The notes beneath the pieces were generated by a model, which saw only the letters and a list, made by a program, of their open reading frames with translations, was not told the origin of the DNA and ran no database searches. The translations under genes were made by a program, and so were the position numbers. A stretch of 64,000 nucleotides of DNA. It comes from Candidatus Obscuribacterales bacterium (GTDB lineage: Bacteria > Cyanobacteriota > Vampirovibrionia > Obscuribacterales > Obscuribacteraceae). The stretch's first letter is position 1. Each line of letters opens with the position of its first letter. The DNA is taken from contig JAIERK010000134.1 of the NCBI GenBank assembly GCA_019746975.1, positions 29,195 through 93,194 of the forward strand, read 5' to 3'. Positions 38,614 through 48,357 of this stretch are shown piece after piece.

Positions 38614-38872
38614 CCGTCACGACTGCAACATCGAAAAGAGTCCCTCATACGAGGACTAGAAATGCGCCTCACAAACAGGGACTCATCTATTACCGTCAAA
38701 CGCACAATGGTGCAACGCACGCTATACCACATCCAGCACCCAACGCCCACACGGCTTCGATGCCAGGAACCTTGACACTATGCAGCAATCCGGTTCGAAA
38801 CTAATGTACCGGATGCGGTGCAGCTTATTTTCCAAAACGCAGCCAGCTCATCTCGGCACTCGCCCGAATTGA

Positions 38873-40957
38873 TCAGGCTCCGGGATTCTTCAGAAGCACT
38901 CGTCCAGAAGGTAAACGGCGCGTGATTTGATGGTCATCGAAATAGGCGAGCAATGCCATCGCGTACTTTCGGGAGGTCCCCACAACTTCGCGAAAGTCAC
39001 CGGGGCTGATGTTGCGTTGCTTCTGCCAGACGAGTTGCAGAGCCTTGTGCGCTTTCAGCATCGAGTCGGCATTGGCAGCGAACTCGTAATTGACTATGGC
39101 AGCCTTCTTCTCCTTCTCCAGTTGTGTCAGAGCATCGACGACGTCCTGCTGCTTCCGACCGGTTTGAGTAGCAATTTCGGAGATTTCCAGGCAGAAGTTA
39201 GATTGCAAAACCCCAAGAACTTTCTCCATTGTTGCCGCCATAGCAGGATTGATAGTGCTCTGGCTCGTCTCCGCGGTTGGCAATGCAAGCTTTTCCTCGA
39301 TTTTGACAATTCGATTATTGGCAAGCATTTCACGAACAATACTTTGGAACACAGAGCGATCGACAAGCGGTGCTATCTTCACCTTCAATCCCTCCTGCGA
39401 CATGGCCGAATCCCGACCACCGAGAGCTGCTGCATCCGTGAGTGCAGCCATGATTTTCTGCACGAGGTCCGCTTTCTCCTCCATCGTGATCAGTTGGTCT
39501 CCCAACTTTTCGATCTTTCCTTTCTGGGTAAGTTGATTGATGATATTGAGTCTCTGGGTGTCAGGCAAAATTGCATTTACAGTAGACTCGCTAAGACTGC
39601 GCTGAGGAGAGAGATTGATGAGCTCCGCCGCGGCACTCTCCAGGTCGCCCTTCCAGACCATCTCGGCGAGATTCTTCAACATCGCGCGAGAAAGCCAGCG
39701 CGGTCTTGCAGTCAAAATAATTTCACCACCAGCAATACCAAAGTCACCGTGCCGAATGATGAATTTTTCTCCCGGACTAGCAACAACAGGTTCTGTCAGC
39801 AAGATTTGGCCAACAATGGCGTGGCGAAGATCGGCGATGTCATGTGTGCTTTCACCGTTGTCGCCATCTTCCTCCACTTCGATCGGCATCAGCCATCGAA
39901 GTACCGCATACCGCTCTGCTGTACCGTGATAGAACCTGACATTCTGAGGTTTTAAACTGTCACCTTTGATCTCCCGAGAGGACTCGAGACCGCCAAGATC
40001 GGTCAATTGAACAATCAAGGTGGACACCGGTGCTACATCAGTGCCGACTACTGCATGACCTCTCTCAATAGGTTTATTTTCCTTGAGCGCAATATTTATA
40101 GCTAACCGCTGACCAGGAAAGGCTGTCTCCAGCTTGTTATTGAATGTCTGCAAGCCGCGCACGCGACCGCTAATGTCTCCGGGCTGAATGCTTATCTCAT
40201 CACCAACTCTGATAGTCCCTCGGGTGAGCGTCCCTGTAACAACTGCTCCATATCCGGCTTTGGAAAAAACACGGTCAATTGACAGAAATGAGGGCAAGTC
40301 CCGGCCGAGCACGTCATGTTGTCTGTCTCTTGGCGGCAGGTTGAGTACATGTTTTAAGATCGCGCTTTTCAGCGCGTTAGTGCGGGAGTCGTCCGCGCAG
40401 GAGAACGGAACCGTCTCCAAGACTTCGATACCAAATCTGGTTAAAAGCTCCTCAGCTTCTTCCGTAGCAAGCTCGACCTGCTCAGGCTCTGCGAGGTCAG
40501 TCTTGTTAACGACAAGAACACACTCGCGCACACCTAACAGCGTCAATATTTTTACGTGCTGAATTGTCTGTGGCATGACGCCTTCATCAGCAGCCACTAC
40601 CAGCAGTGCCATATCAATGCCACCCACACCTGCCAGCATGTTTTTTAAAAACTTACCATGACCAGGTACGTCGACAAACCCTACGACTAACTCACCATCA
40701 TCACCGCTGCTTTCCTTCCGTGAATTGAACGCGGGCACCAGCTCTGGAGCTATTGTCGAGAGGTCGGCAGACGTCGTTCGGAAATGAGCAAACCCGAGAT
40801 CAATGGTCATTTGACGCTCTTTTTCTTCTTTAAGCCTATCCGGATCTGTTCCCGTCAAGGCGCGAAGCACGCTGGTTTTTCCGTGGTCGACATGACCGGC
40901 GGTTGCCAACGTGAAATGCAGAGTCGATATGGGCTTAGTCGCGGATTGGGTACTCAT
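38873..40957 (-). CDS. selB: Selenocysteine-specific translation elongation factor
   Basis: SelB is a GTPase that brings Sec-tRNA to UGA codons marked by a SECIS element. The 694-residue product has G1 (A-G-H-V-D-H-G-K-T-S), the SelB-typical M-T-I-D-L-G-F-A-H switch, G3 (D-V-P-G-H-G-K-F) and G4 (N-K-T-D). EF-Tu-like domains 2 and 3 follow, then a ~270-residue C-terminal set of winged helices used by SelB to bind SECIS RNA. About 25 extra residues sit between the switch and G3 (TTSADLSTIAPELVPAFNSR and more). No selA, selC or selD is in the window, and I find no convincing selenoprotein here. Stand-alone minus-strand gene. Confidence 0.92.
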   Translation of the reverse strand: MSTQSATKPISTLHFTLATAGHVDHGKTSVLRALTGTDPDRLKEEKERQMTIDLGFAHFRTTSADLSTIAPELVPAFNSRKESSGDDGELVVGFVDVPGHGKFLKNMLAGVGGIDMALLVVAADEGVMPQTIQHVKILTLLGVRECVLVVNKTDLAEPEQVELATEEAEELLTRFGIEVLETVPFSCADDSRTNALKSAILKHVLNLPPRDRQHDVLGRDLPSFLSIDRVFSKAGYGAVVTGTLTRGTIRVGDEISIQPGDISGRVRGLQTFNNKLETAFPGQRLAINIALKENKPIERGHAVVGTDVAPVSTLIVQLTDLGGLESSREIKGDSLKPQNVRFYHGTAERYAVLRWLMPIEVEEDGDNGESTHDIADLRHAIVGQILLTEPVVASPGEKFIIRHGDFGIAGGEIILTARPRWLSRAMLKNLAEMVWKGDLESAAAELINLSPQRSLSESTVNAILPDTQRLNIINQLTQKGKIEKLGDQLITMEEKADLVQKIMAALTDAAALGGRDSAMSQEGLKVKIAPLVDRSVFQSIVREMLANNRIVKIEEKLALPTAETSQSTINPAMAATMEKVLGVLQSNFCLEISEIATQTGRKQQDVVDALTQLEKEKKAAIVNYEFAANADSMLKAHKALQLVWQKQRNISPGDFREVVGTSRKYAMALLAYFDDHQITRRLPSGRVLLKNPGA

Positions 40958-41197
40958 TGCTCGCTCAGAACAGTTCTACCAATATAAACAGTTTATCCAG
41001 TTGAAACAATTCACATCATAATTGTCGCAGTTCAACGTCATTAAACGTAGCTACTCAACTGAAGAAAACGCGGTAGGAGGGCAATCTGCAAGGTGTTGAT
41101 TCGCCTGAATTCAACTGTCGGTGAGAGAATCCTAACAGTCGGATCTGATTGAAACGGTAGAATCATCGCTGGCTCGGCAATTAACGAGGATTTCTAA

Positions 41198-41830
41198 GTG
41201 CTTCATCAATATATCGACCCGATACTCGAGATGATTAAAAACGGCGTCGAGTCGTGGGGCTACATGGGTGTGCTCTTGATGATGGCTATAGAATCTGCCA
41301 ACATACCGCTGCCCAGCGAAGCAATCATGCCGACAGCCGGAATTCTGGTTCAACAGGGCAAGATGGACATTCACCTGGCAGCACTGGCCGGTGCGCTTGG
41401 CTGTCTGATTGGCTCCATACCTTCTTATTTTCTCGGGCTCTGGGGTGGCAGACCTTTTCTCGAAAAGTATGGAAAGTTCTTCCTGCTCAAGTCAAAAGAG
41501 CTGGAATTGGCTGACAAGTGGGTATCCAAGTATGGCGATGTGACTTTCTTCATTTGCCGAATGCTTCCCGTAGTCAGAACATTCATCTCCTTCCCAGCAG
41601 GAGTTCTTCGGGCGCACTTTCTCATCTTCTGTATCTTCACCTTTGTCGGCTCCCTGATCTGGTGCTATTTCCTGACATGGGTCGGTATCAAGTTCGGAGA
41701 GAACATGGAAGTCTTCCGCGATCTCTGGCACAAGTTTGATATCGCGATCGTACTTGTCTGCGTCCTCGGATTTGGCTTCTATCTCTGGCACCATCTCAAG
41801 CCAGAGCACGGCGAAAAGAACGGCGCTTAG
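41198..41830 (+). CDS. DedA-family integral membrane protein
   Basis: The 210-residue product has the SNARE-associated/DedA fold: amphipathic N-terminal helix, the block I-E-S-A-N-I-P-L-P-S-E-A-I-M-P, then G-A-L-G-C-L-I-G-S and the signature F-I-C-R-M-L-P-V-V-R-T-F-I-S-F-P-A-G. DedA proteins take part in flipping or recycling of undecaprenyl phosphate and other lipids and support proton-motive-force homeostasis. The GTG at 41198 is well supported by CGAGGA at 41185-41190, 7 nt upstream. Monocistronic. Confidence 0.95.
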   Translation: MLHQYIDPILEMIKNGVESWGYMGVLLMMAIESANIPLPSEAIMPTAGILVQQGKMDIHLAALAGALGCLIGSIPSYFLGLWGGRPFLEKYGKFFLLKSKELELADKWVSKYGDVTFFICRMLPVVRTFISFPAGVLRAHFLIFCIFTFVGSLIWCYFLTWVGIKFGENMEVFRDLWHKFDIAIVLVCVLGFGFYLWHHLKPEHGEKNGA

Positions 41831-42087
41831 GCGTCTGCCCCATTCAGCTCAGTCGGATTCGCGCTATTCGCTTCGAGTCCAGGTTTGAATGCCGGTGGAA
41901 CTTGAACAAGTTCGTCAAGACGGATGCAATCGGTCAAGCGTAGGAGTAGGAGCAGGAGCCGACTGGAAGCAGGAGACCGAGACATAGCCGACCCCGCGTA
42001 GTTTTCGAAAGCGCGATGAACTGCCAACGCCAGGACCAGTCCATGCGCTGCTCGATTCGACGACAGTGTTGCGACCAGCGTCTTTGA

Positions 42088-42501
42088 TTATTTGCCCTTG
42101 CGGTATTGGCGTCGACGTGTGGTCTGGCGGATATCGAGGAGCTCCTCAAGCAGCTTGTCGCGCTCAGGCCCATCCCAGCCCTTGAGCCAGTGGTCGATAG
42201 CAGCCTGAATCATGCCGCTCTTGTCCGGTGAGTGGGTGCCATAAAGCTTTTTCAGCTCCAACCATATTGATTGCAAGGCTGAGAGCTGGTCGGAAGGCAG
42301 CTTGATTGTATACGCTACGTAATTCTTCTCTCGCGGAGCCCCTTTCGGCTGGCGCTCTTGCGTCGCAGTTGAGTGCTCTCCGCTCTCGACCTCTTCATCA
42401 GAGTCTTCACTCGCCTGACGAGGAGCAGCAAGACCATGCGAATCAAGCTCATTGCCTGGATTCGCGTTCTGCTCTTTTTCGATATCAGGTTGTGCCGACA
42501 T
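42088..42501 (-). CDS. Small protein with possible ribbon-helix-helix domain
   Basis: The 137-residue product has a disordered acidic/Gln-rich first half (~1-60) and a C-terminal fold of one strand and helices (Y-V-A-Y-T-I-K-L-P-S-D-Q-L-S-A-L, then S-G-M-I-Q-A-A-I-D-H-W) that resembles an RHH DNA-binding unit, ending in a basic tail (T-T-R-R-R-Q-Y-R-K-G-K). GGGAGAGAGG precedes the ATG at 42501, which is therefore preferred to one at 42519. A transcription-factor or nucleoid role is a guess. No toxin partner is visible. Confidence 0.6.
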   Translation of the reverse strand: MSAQPDIEKEQNANPGNELDSHGLAAPRQASEDSDEEVESGEHSTATQERQPKGAPREKNYVAYTIKLPSDQLSALQSIWLELKKLYGTHSPDKSGMIQAAIDHWLKGWDGPERDKLLEELLDIRQTTRRRQYRKGK

Positions 42502-42698
42502 GCCTCTCTCCCTGAGCAAATTCTACAGGTTCAATACACCAACGATAAGTTATTCGAATGACCCGGGCCATTTTCACCACATTATGCAGCAACTCATGGG
42601 AACATTCCCATGATCCGGCTTTATTTTTTGCAGCTTTTCGCTCACAATGCCAGTAGTCAATCGAAAGTAGAGCCAACGGTTGTGGCTCGGCAGGCAAC

Positions 42699-43382
42699 AT
42701 GCTTCACGAAATAATCAGAGCAGTTATACAAAGAGTGATGAGAGACAAGATCCTTATGGGTCTACTCATCATTGGTGTCGTGGCGATCTTCATGACCGGC
42801 GCCAGCGAAGATGGAAAGTCGAAGAACACAGAAGAGTCTCTTCCTCCGGGTGCTCAGATGCCGCATCAGGGGCAACAGGCGCCGCAACAACAAGCGAAGG
42901 AGCAACCACACAATCAGCCGCAACAGCCTCAGCAGCCCCCACCGGTCGCAGCAAAACCACAATTCGCTCTGGAGCCGACATTGGCAAGCGATTTCGTGAA
43001 ATGGTGGATGGGCGGCGCGATGGATTATCAAGCTACCACCTCGCAGAAAAATCACCAGGAAGCTTTCAAATGGATGAGCCCGGAAGCTCAGGACACCTTC
43101 AAAGAGGCCTTCTGGAATGACACCATGGCACAAGGCATCACGTCCGGCATGCTGGTCGCGGCTTTTCAACCGGTGTCGGTGCAAGCTCAGGCCGTCAATC
43201 CAGATGGTTCTGTCGTGGTCTCTATGAAAGGCTCTTTAGTTTTGCAGATGAACGGTCAACCCGCCGATACGAGACAGGTCGTGACCGACTTCCTTATCAA
43301 GAAGGAAGACAGCGGACTTAGAATTGCAGCCATTTGCAACCGCAGCTACACTCAAGCCCAGTCGGCCACGGCATACTACTAA
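42699..43382 (+). CDS. Membrane-anchored Gln/Pro-rich protein with NTF2-like exterior domain
   Basis: The 227-residue product has one membrane helix (~19-36), a Q/P-rich spacer (~50-88) and a ~130-residue C-terminal domain (F-V-K-W-W-M-G-G-A-M-D, then alternating strands). Its pattern suggests an NTF2-like or VirB8-like fold; that is a guess from secondary-structure pattern. I do not recognise a family. No conjugation genes are near, so the domain more likely serves an envelope role. An ATG at 42738 is an alternative start. It is followed ~200 bp later by tRNA-Phe. Confidence 0.65.
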   Translation: MLHEIIRAVIQRVMRDKILMGLLIIGVVAIFMTGASEDGKSKNTEESLPPGAQMPHQGQQAPQQQAKEQPHNQPQQPQQPPPVAAKPQFALEPTLASDFVKWWMGGAMDYQATTSQKNHQEAFKWMSPEAQDTFKEAFWNDTMAQGITSGMLVAAFQPVSVQAQAVNPDGSVVVSMKGSLVLQMNGQPADTRQVVTDFLIKKEDSGLRIAAICNRSYTQAQSATAYY

Positions 43383-43585
43383 GGTCACCTGCCAAAGAGG
43401 CGGTCCTTATGGCTCAATCGTACTAGCCTGCTTCCCTGGCGCTTTTCGGGCAATTGTTTCTTTGATTGAATCATACCGTCAGCTGGGAAAGCGCCGAGGG
43501 AATCGTTGTGGTAGTATTTAACCCACACAACCGTTTGATTGTCATTGTCCTTCCGACGAGACAGTTCCATGGTGGTGAACCTCGC

Positions 43586-43658
<73 letters not shown>

Positions 43659-43740
43659 TATTAGTATTCACTGACGACCCAGTCCAGTTGCGTTCTTTTT
43701 TGAGAAAAACGCACATAGCTAATGATTGAGCCATTCGTAC

Positions 43741-43809
43741 CATACAAGCGTGCGAACGAACGCCTCTGGAACGGCTCGAGGTTTGTGCGTTCGCGCCTCT
43801 GCATTGTAT
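43741..43809. other. Long imperfect hairpin downstream of tRNA-Phe
   Basis: CATACAA pairs with TTGTATG and, inside, GCGAACG pairs with CGTTCGC, with a loop of ~25 nt that itself repeats CGCCTCT. It sits in the 268-bp gap between tRNA-Phe and the convergent secreted-protein gene. There is no T-tract, so it is not a classical terminator. A second weaker hairpin (TGCGTT/AACGCA) lies at ~43690-43713. Confidence 0.45.
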
Positions 43810-43926
43810 GACGAGTGAGATTTTGGTTTCATCCCGTCGGCGATGCCGTGATCTATCGGCGCCTCTCCAATGGTTTCGTCAACTTGTTAATTTCCTGTTC
43901 CAGTGGCAAACGCGGAGCGAAGTCAA

Positions 43927-46890
43927 TTATGGATTTCCGGCTCGGATAACGCCGCCCGACGAGAACGTGAATCCAGCCTTCGAATAGTTGAAGACGTCGA
44001 TACTGTCTTGATTGCACTCGAACAGGGTTACGCCCCCTGCTGACTTTGGAGCTTTGCCATAGGCGTTGGCCGTTTTGTCTCCATGTGGCTCATTGAAACT
44101 GTAAGAAGAATTTCTCCACTTCTCGTATTTCAACCTCTTCAATTTCGATCCCTTAGAGCCCTTTTTACTGCCACTGAGACCGATGTCGTGGTTCTGAAAA
44201 CCCGGCGCCGAGGCGGCCTGCGTCAGCGTTGCCCTATTGTCCGCCTTTGCCTCTTGGCTCGCCACGCGTTTGAACTGATTGAAGTTAACTGGACCGACTT
44301 CCGTGAGCAAATATTTTGGATCGAGAGCGAGGGTGATCAGTCCAAAATCGGGAGTTGTCGTATTTGTCTGAATCAGGACATTCTGACCTATAGTGAAGGT
44401 TGGCTCAATCTTCTTCGTGCTTGCGTTGATTATGTCTACAAACAAATCGGCAACGATCTGAACTCCGCTTGCAATCGTCAAATTGCCTCCGGTATTTTCC
44501 AGATTAATCGTGCTTGCGGCTGAGGAGACATTGCCATTGATATTCAAGGCGCCACCAGTTCTCAGGAAAAACTGCAATTGGGATGACGATGCTAACAAAT
44601 TGAGCGTCGTCGTTGCATTTCTCAGGATAGTGACACCGCCATTATGGGCGGTGGCTGATAGCGTTCCGTTGCCGGGCTGAAGAGTTTCTAACAGCTTTGC
44701 ATCAAACAGCGTATTGAAGCCATTAATCGTGAACGGATCTGTAATTCCGTTACCTATATTCTGTTTCGCTTCCAATACGACATCTGCATTGAAATTGTCT
44801 ATGAACATGACAGCGCCATTGACCTGGCCGATATCATCTCCGGCGCGCAAGGTAGCGTCACCACCGACTCTGACAACCTTGTTGGCTCCCATCATGGCGA
44901 TGTCGGCATTTGTGGTCAAAGTAGCACCGGGTACCAGCTGCGCCGCAGTCGACCTGGTACCGTCGGCGTTATAACTGATCGGTCCCCCCGACGACTGTGG
45001 CTGTGCCGTAATCGCAGTGAAGTTGCCGCCACCGCCGGTGCCGCCAGACGTATTGATGTTAGCAAGCTGGATTGCACTTCCAAAGCCGACAGGCCCGTTA
45101 TCACCGCCAGCCACTATGAGCAGATTACCGTTGGCGCCAGTTCCGGAACCACTCGTAGTGATAGTTGCCTGATCAAGTTTCACGATACCGCTAACGGTGG
45201 CGGAGCCCGCGAAAGCGAAGAGTGAAACGTTACCTCCGGGACCATTGCTTCCGGTCGGACTCGTAATAACATTACTCTGAAGACCAACAAGCCCGCCAGT
45301 CGTTGAGGCGGTACCATCTATTGTGACGGCGCCTGCGGTGCCTCCAGGCAGGGTCGACGAGTTAGTTCCGGAGCTCGTGATGTTGGCTCCGGCTATCATG
45401 GTGATATCAAATCCGGTGCTGGCATTTCGCGCCTCAATCGTTGTTCCCGCGGCTGAAGAGATATTGCCTTTAGCCACTATCGTGAGCGCTTCCGCGACCG
45501 ACACATTGCCAGTGATGTTAATGTCCCCTGCCGTGTTGAAGAATGTAGGATCACCTGTGAGGCAAGTGTCGCCGATGGTGAGCACGTCGGTCGACGAGAT
45601 AACATGACTGGCGAGCCCTGTCTGATTAACGACGCCGACGAGCTGGTCTACGTTGACATAGTTGGTGCCGGAACCGGCATTGAGATTGAGCTCCTTGCTC
45701 ATTAGATCGCCGCCAACGACCTTATTATCGAACGTGCCGGTATAGTCTGGTGTTCTTACATTGATTGCGCCATTTTGGGCAGCGATAACCCCGTTGTTAT
45801 TATCGACAACGAGCAGCGCGTCTGACGGTCCGTTGATGTTTACGTTGCCTAGACTATCGATTCTGCCACTATTGGAGATTTTGGGAGAATACAAGTTGAT
45901 GGAGTCGTTTGCTTTGACTACACCGGAGTTTTTTATCTCAGAACCGGCCGATAATGTCACACTACCGCTAGAAGCTATGTTGCCGGCGTTGGCAAGGACT
46001 CCGCGTGCGTTGAGTTCGAAATCGACTGACTTCGACAGAGTCGCATCAGATGCAAGTTGAGATGGAAGGTTAGAACTAATGGAAGCGCCAGCTTGATTCG
46101 TGATGTCTTCCGCCCGAATCACCCCGCCAGTTCGCGAATTCGAAAGCGCAACTACAGAACCGTAGTTATTCAGATCTCCCAAAAGCGTAAAATCGGATCG
46201 CTTACTGAAGTCACCATAAGTGGTGACTCCCGAGGCGACAGTCAAATTTGAAGCGCGAAGGTGATCGTTGTTGGCAGTAATTTGTCCAAAGTCGACAGAG
46301 CCACCATTTGCAGTTCCATTCTGCGCTACAGCCAGCTGTTGTCCAGAACCGCCTAGAACCTGTTTAACAGCAATGTACTCTGCAGCCGTGACCTGGGACC
46401 CGGCGCGAAGGATCCGTGCTTCTCCGCCCGCTGTGATCTCGACGCTCTGACCATCCTTGAACAGATTGCCGCCGAGGACAATATTCTTCGTCTCAGATGT
46501 TAGATCGAGAGCGACACCGCTGTTGAGCCGAAGCGAACGATTGTCTACGGTATGCAAAGTCTGATTGGAGTAGCTCCTGTCTGGCCTGCTCAAGTTTTGA
46601 ACCGACACGGGTGTCGAGCCCATAGAGCCGGAGGGGCCGGACGAACGAACGAGATTTGGTGGAAGTTTGATTCCATCAACAGAATGAACACGGCGTCCGA
46701 ATGTGTCGCGATAGAGCTGCCTAGCTTCTTTGCCCGAGAGATTGTTGTTCTGACCGCGGAACTCTTTCATGGTCAGCCGACCATCAACGGCGTAGGCAGG
46801 CTGTAGAGAAAGAAAGACTGTGGTGCTTAATAAGATCGAGCTTACCTGAACAGTCTTTAACCCTTGAGTGGCGTTGGAGTCATGAACCAT
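43927..46890 (-). CDS. Secreted beta-repeat (beta-helix) adhesin-like protein
   Basis: The 987-residue product has a signal peptide ending L-Q-P-A-Y-A and a mature part rich in Gly, Asn, Ser, Thr and Val. It has short repeating strands typical of right-handed beta-helices of the filamentous-haemagglutinin type, for example AGGDNGPVGFGSAIQLANI and repeated I-x-x-x-G-N-V. A small N-terminal domain (MKEFRGQNNNLSGKEARQLY) precedes the repeats. No autotransporter barrel or sorting motif is visible, so the secretion route is unknown. The ATG at 46890 is chosen because GGGGA stands 7 nt before it and a clean signal peptide follows; an upstream ATG at 46980 would add 30 hydrophilic residues. Confidence 0.8.
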   Translation of the reverse strand: MVHDSNATQGLKTVQVSSILLSTTVFLSLQPAYAVDGRLTMKEFRGQNNNLSGKEARQLYRDTFGRRVHSVDGIKLPPNLVRSSGPSGSMGSTPVSVQNLSRPDRSYSNQTLHTVDNRSLRLNSGVALDLTSETKNIVLGGNLFKDGQSVEITAGGEARILRAGSQVTAAEYIAVKQVLGGSGQQLAVAQNGTANGGSVDFGQITANNDHLRASNLTVASGVTTYGDFSKRSDFTLLGDLNNYGSVVALSNSRTGGVIRAEDITNQAGASISSNLPSQLASDATLSKSVDFELNARGVLANAGNIASSGSVTLSAGSEIKNSGVVKANDSINLYSPKISNSGRIDSLGNVNINGPSDALLVVDNNNGVIAAQNGAINVRTPDYTGTFDNKVVGGDLMSKELNLNAGSGTNYVNVDQLVGVVNQTGLASHVISSTDVLTIGDTCLTGDPTFFNTAGDINITGNVSVAEALTIVAKGNISSAAGTTIEARNASTGFDITMIAGANITSSGTNSSTLPGGTAGAVTIDGTASTTGGLVGLQSNVITSPTGSNGPGGNVSLFAFAGSATVSGIVKLDQATITTSGSGTGANGNLLIVAGGDNGPVGFGSAIQLANINTSGGTGGGGNFTAITAQPQSSGGPISYNADGTRSTAAQLVPGATLTTNADIAMMGANKVVRVGGDATLRAGDDIGQVNGAVMFIDNFNADVVLEAKQNIGNGITDPFTINGFNTLFDAKLLETLQPGNGTLSATAHNGGVTILRNATTTLNLLASSSQLQFFLRTGGALNINGNVSSAASTINLENTGGNLTIASGVQIVADLFVDIINASTKKIEPTFTIGQNVLIQTNTTTPDFGLITLALDPKYLLTEVGPVNFNQFKRVASQEAKADNRATLTQAASAPGFQNHDIGLSGSKKGSKGSKLKRLKYEKWRNSSYSFNEPHGDKTANAYGKAPKSAGGVTLFECNQDSIDVFNYSKAGFTFSSGGVIRAGNP

Positions 46891-47847
46891 ATTAAATTCC
46901 CCGTGAGTATTCAGCACAGTGGTCTGCGGCAGTTCTCGAACACAACTTTGGCTTGCTTGAGATTGAGTATGAGAGCCCAAATTCTACAATAATCTGTCAA
47001 AAAGCGGGGAGGCTGAACTCTCAGAAAACAGCCGAGATCCTTTACTGGCAGAAGGTTAAGGATTTTGACAAGTTGTTCACAAAGGGTCCTTCGAATTTAA
47101 ACAAAAAAATTCAGCTGCAGGAAGGTTTACAAAACGCTGTCCGACTGCGTTAGTCGGACATGCAACAAAATTCCAGCGATTTTGTGCTTCCGACGTTCCT
47201 ACCGGAAGGACGTGCACAGGCAGCGTCGTCGAAAAATGCGGTTTCGCATCTTCGGAACTCAGAAACAATCTGTTGAGCCAACGGCTTCATCAATCGCAGA
47301 CACTTTGCACCGTTGGTAGTGGCTTGACCGATGGATACGCAGTCTATTGCTGCACAGTGCAATCAACTGGGCGAGAAGCAATTCTCCGCTCTCGCACTCT
47401 TCCGCCAGAAGGTTTGGATGATTGACGAGGGAATCCTACTCCATCGACTTAGATGTATCAACCAGTAAGGCAGCATCATAGTGCCTGAGAAGGTTGTCTG
47501 TTTTGCAGGCATTCACAACCTACTTTATCTGCGGCATTCTATACTCGGTTAACTCTGCCGACGTTGCTGATTGAGCTGTAAAACTCGAGTGTACTAATAG
47601 GATGCCGATGGGTAGCGCGCGACTGGTGAAGGCCGCCAGCCGGCTGCCTCTAATGATGCAGGTGTTCATAGTTGGAAATCCGGGGCGAAACTTTACCGTA
47701 TGTCATCTCGATAGCACATCATCAAACCGGCATAGCCGACAAAGTTTCCCGACAGCTTGATTTCATTGTTTACGATACCAATATTAATACTGGTATCGTA
47801 TTCAGTATCACAATACACTTCGGCGCGCCAACTAAAAGCGAGAGAAT
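46891..47847. other. Gene-poor interval with hairpins and palindrome
   Basis: No ORF here has a convincing start and composition. A 45-codon frame at 47331-47468 (+) is the least bad. There is a perfect 9-bp hairpin at 47138-47160 (TGTCCGACT / AGTCGGACA), a weaker one near 47197-47215, and the 30-bp palindrome at 47771-47800. The promoter of the secreted beta-repeat protein should lie just above 46890. Confidence 0.4.
47771..47800. promoter_or_regulatory. 30-bp near-perfect palindrome
   Basis: Arms TACGATACCA and TGGTATCGTA are exact reverse complements around ATATTAATAC, which is one base from palindromic. A+T-rich with no T-tract, so it is more like a protein-binding site than a terminator. 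It lies 48 bp past the stop of the zinc-ribbon gene. Confidence 0.5.
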
Positions 47848-48252
47848 TCAAGCCTCGAACTGTGGAAACGCGTCCGGATCTTCATCCTCGAATAGCGCTA
47901 CGGGCACAGGTACCTGGTTGTTCGAATCGTTGGAGACATCGATTCCACAGGCATAACAAAAGTTAGCCACCTCAGGCATTTGCGTGCCGCAGTCGCGGCA
48001 TACCTTCATATCCGTCAGAATTCGGAACGGTTGAACATCTCCGCAGTGCGAGCAATAACGGTCGGTCACTCTGACCGGCGAAACGCATTTTGGACAGGAC
48101 AGCTCTTCAGTTCGCTTCGGAGCCATGTCGCTGTCTTCGGCATTGTCCAACGATAGTCGACTCCGCCCGCACCGGCGACAAAAGCGAGCCGTCACGCGGT
48201 TTTCCGCTTCGCATATTGGACAGATAAAAGTATCTTCTGAGGACTGCTGCAT
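47848..48252 (-). CDS. Triple zinc-ribbon protein
   Basis: The 134-residue cytosolic protein has three double-CxxC ribbons: C-P-I-C...C-R-R-C-G (11-28), C-P-K-C...C-S-H-C-G (~53-71) and C-R-D-C-G...C-Y-A-C-G (~85-102), ending in an acidic tail (F-E-D-E-D-P-D-A-F). Such double zinc-ribbon (DZR) proteins usually mediate protein or nucleic-acid contacts. It is divergent from the phosphoesterase gene with ~100 bp between starts. The role is unknown. Confidence 0.8.
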   Translation of the reverse strand: MQQSSEDTFICPICEAENRVTARFCRRCGRSRLSLDNAEDSDMAPKRTEELSCPKCVSPVRVTDRYCSHCGDVQPFRILTDMKVCRDCGTQMPEVANFCYACGIDVSNDSNNQVPVPVALFEDEDPDAFPQFEA

Positions 48253-48357
48253 AACAACCAGGGATTCCAGACAACATTCAAATTGTATGTGAATAATGAA
48301 ATAAACACAGCAAAGCGGTATCTTATTTTCAATCTTTATTCAGGAGACAGCGCCCGC

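Noticed and set aside
38927..39955. 342-residue frame antisense to selB
   Set aside because: Mirrors the codon pattern of selB on the other strand; no domain or ribosome site.
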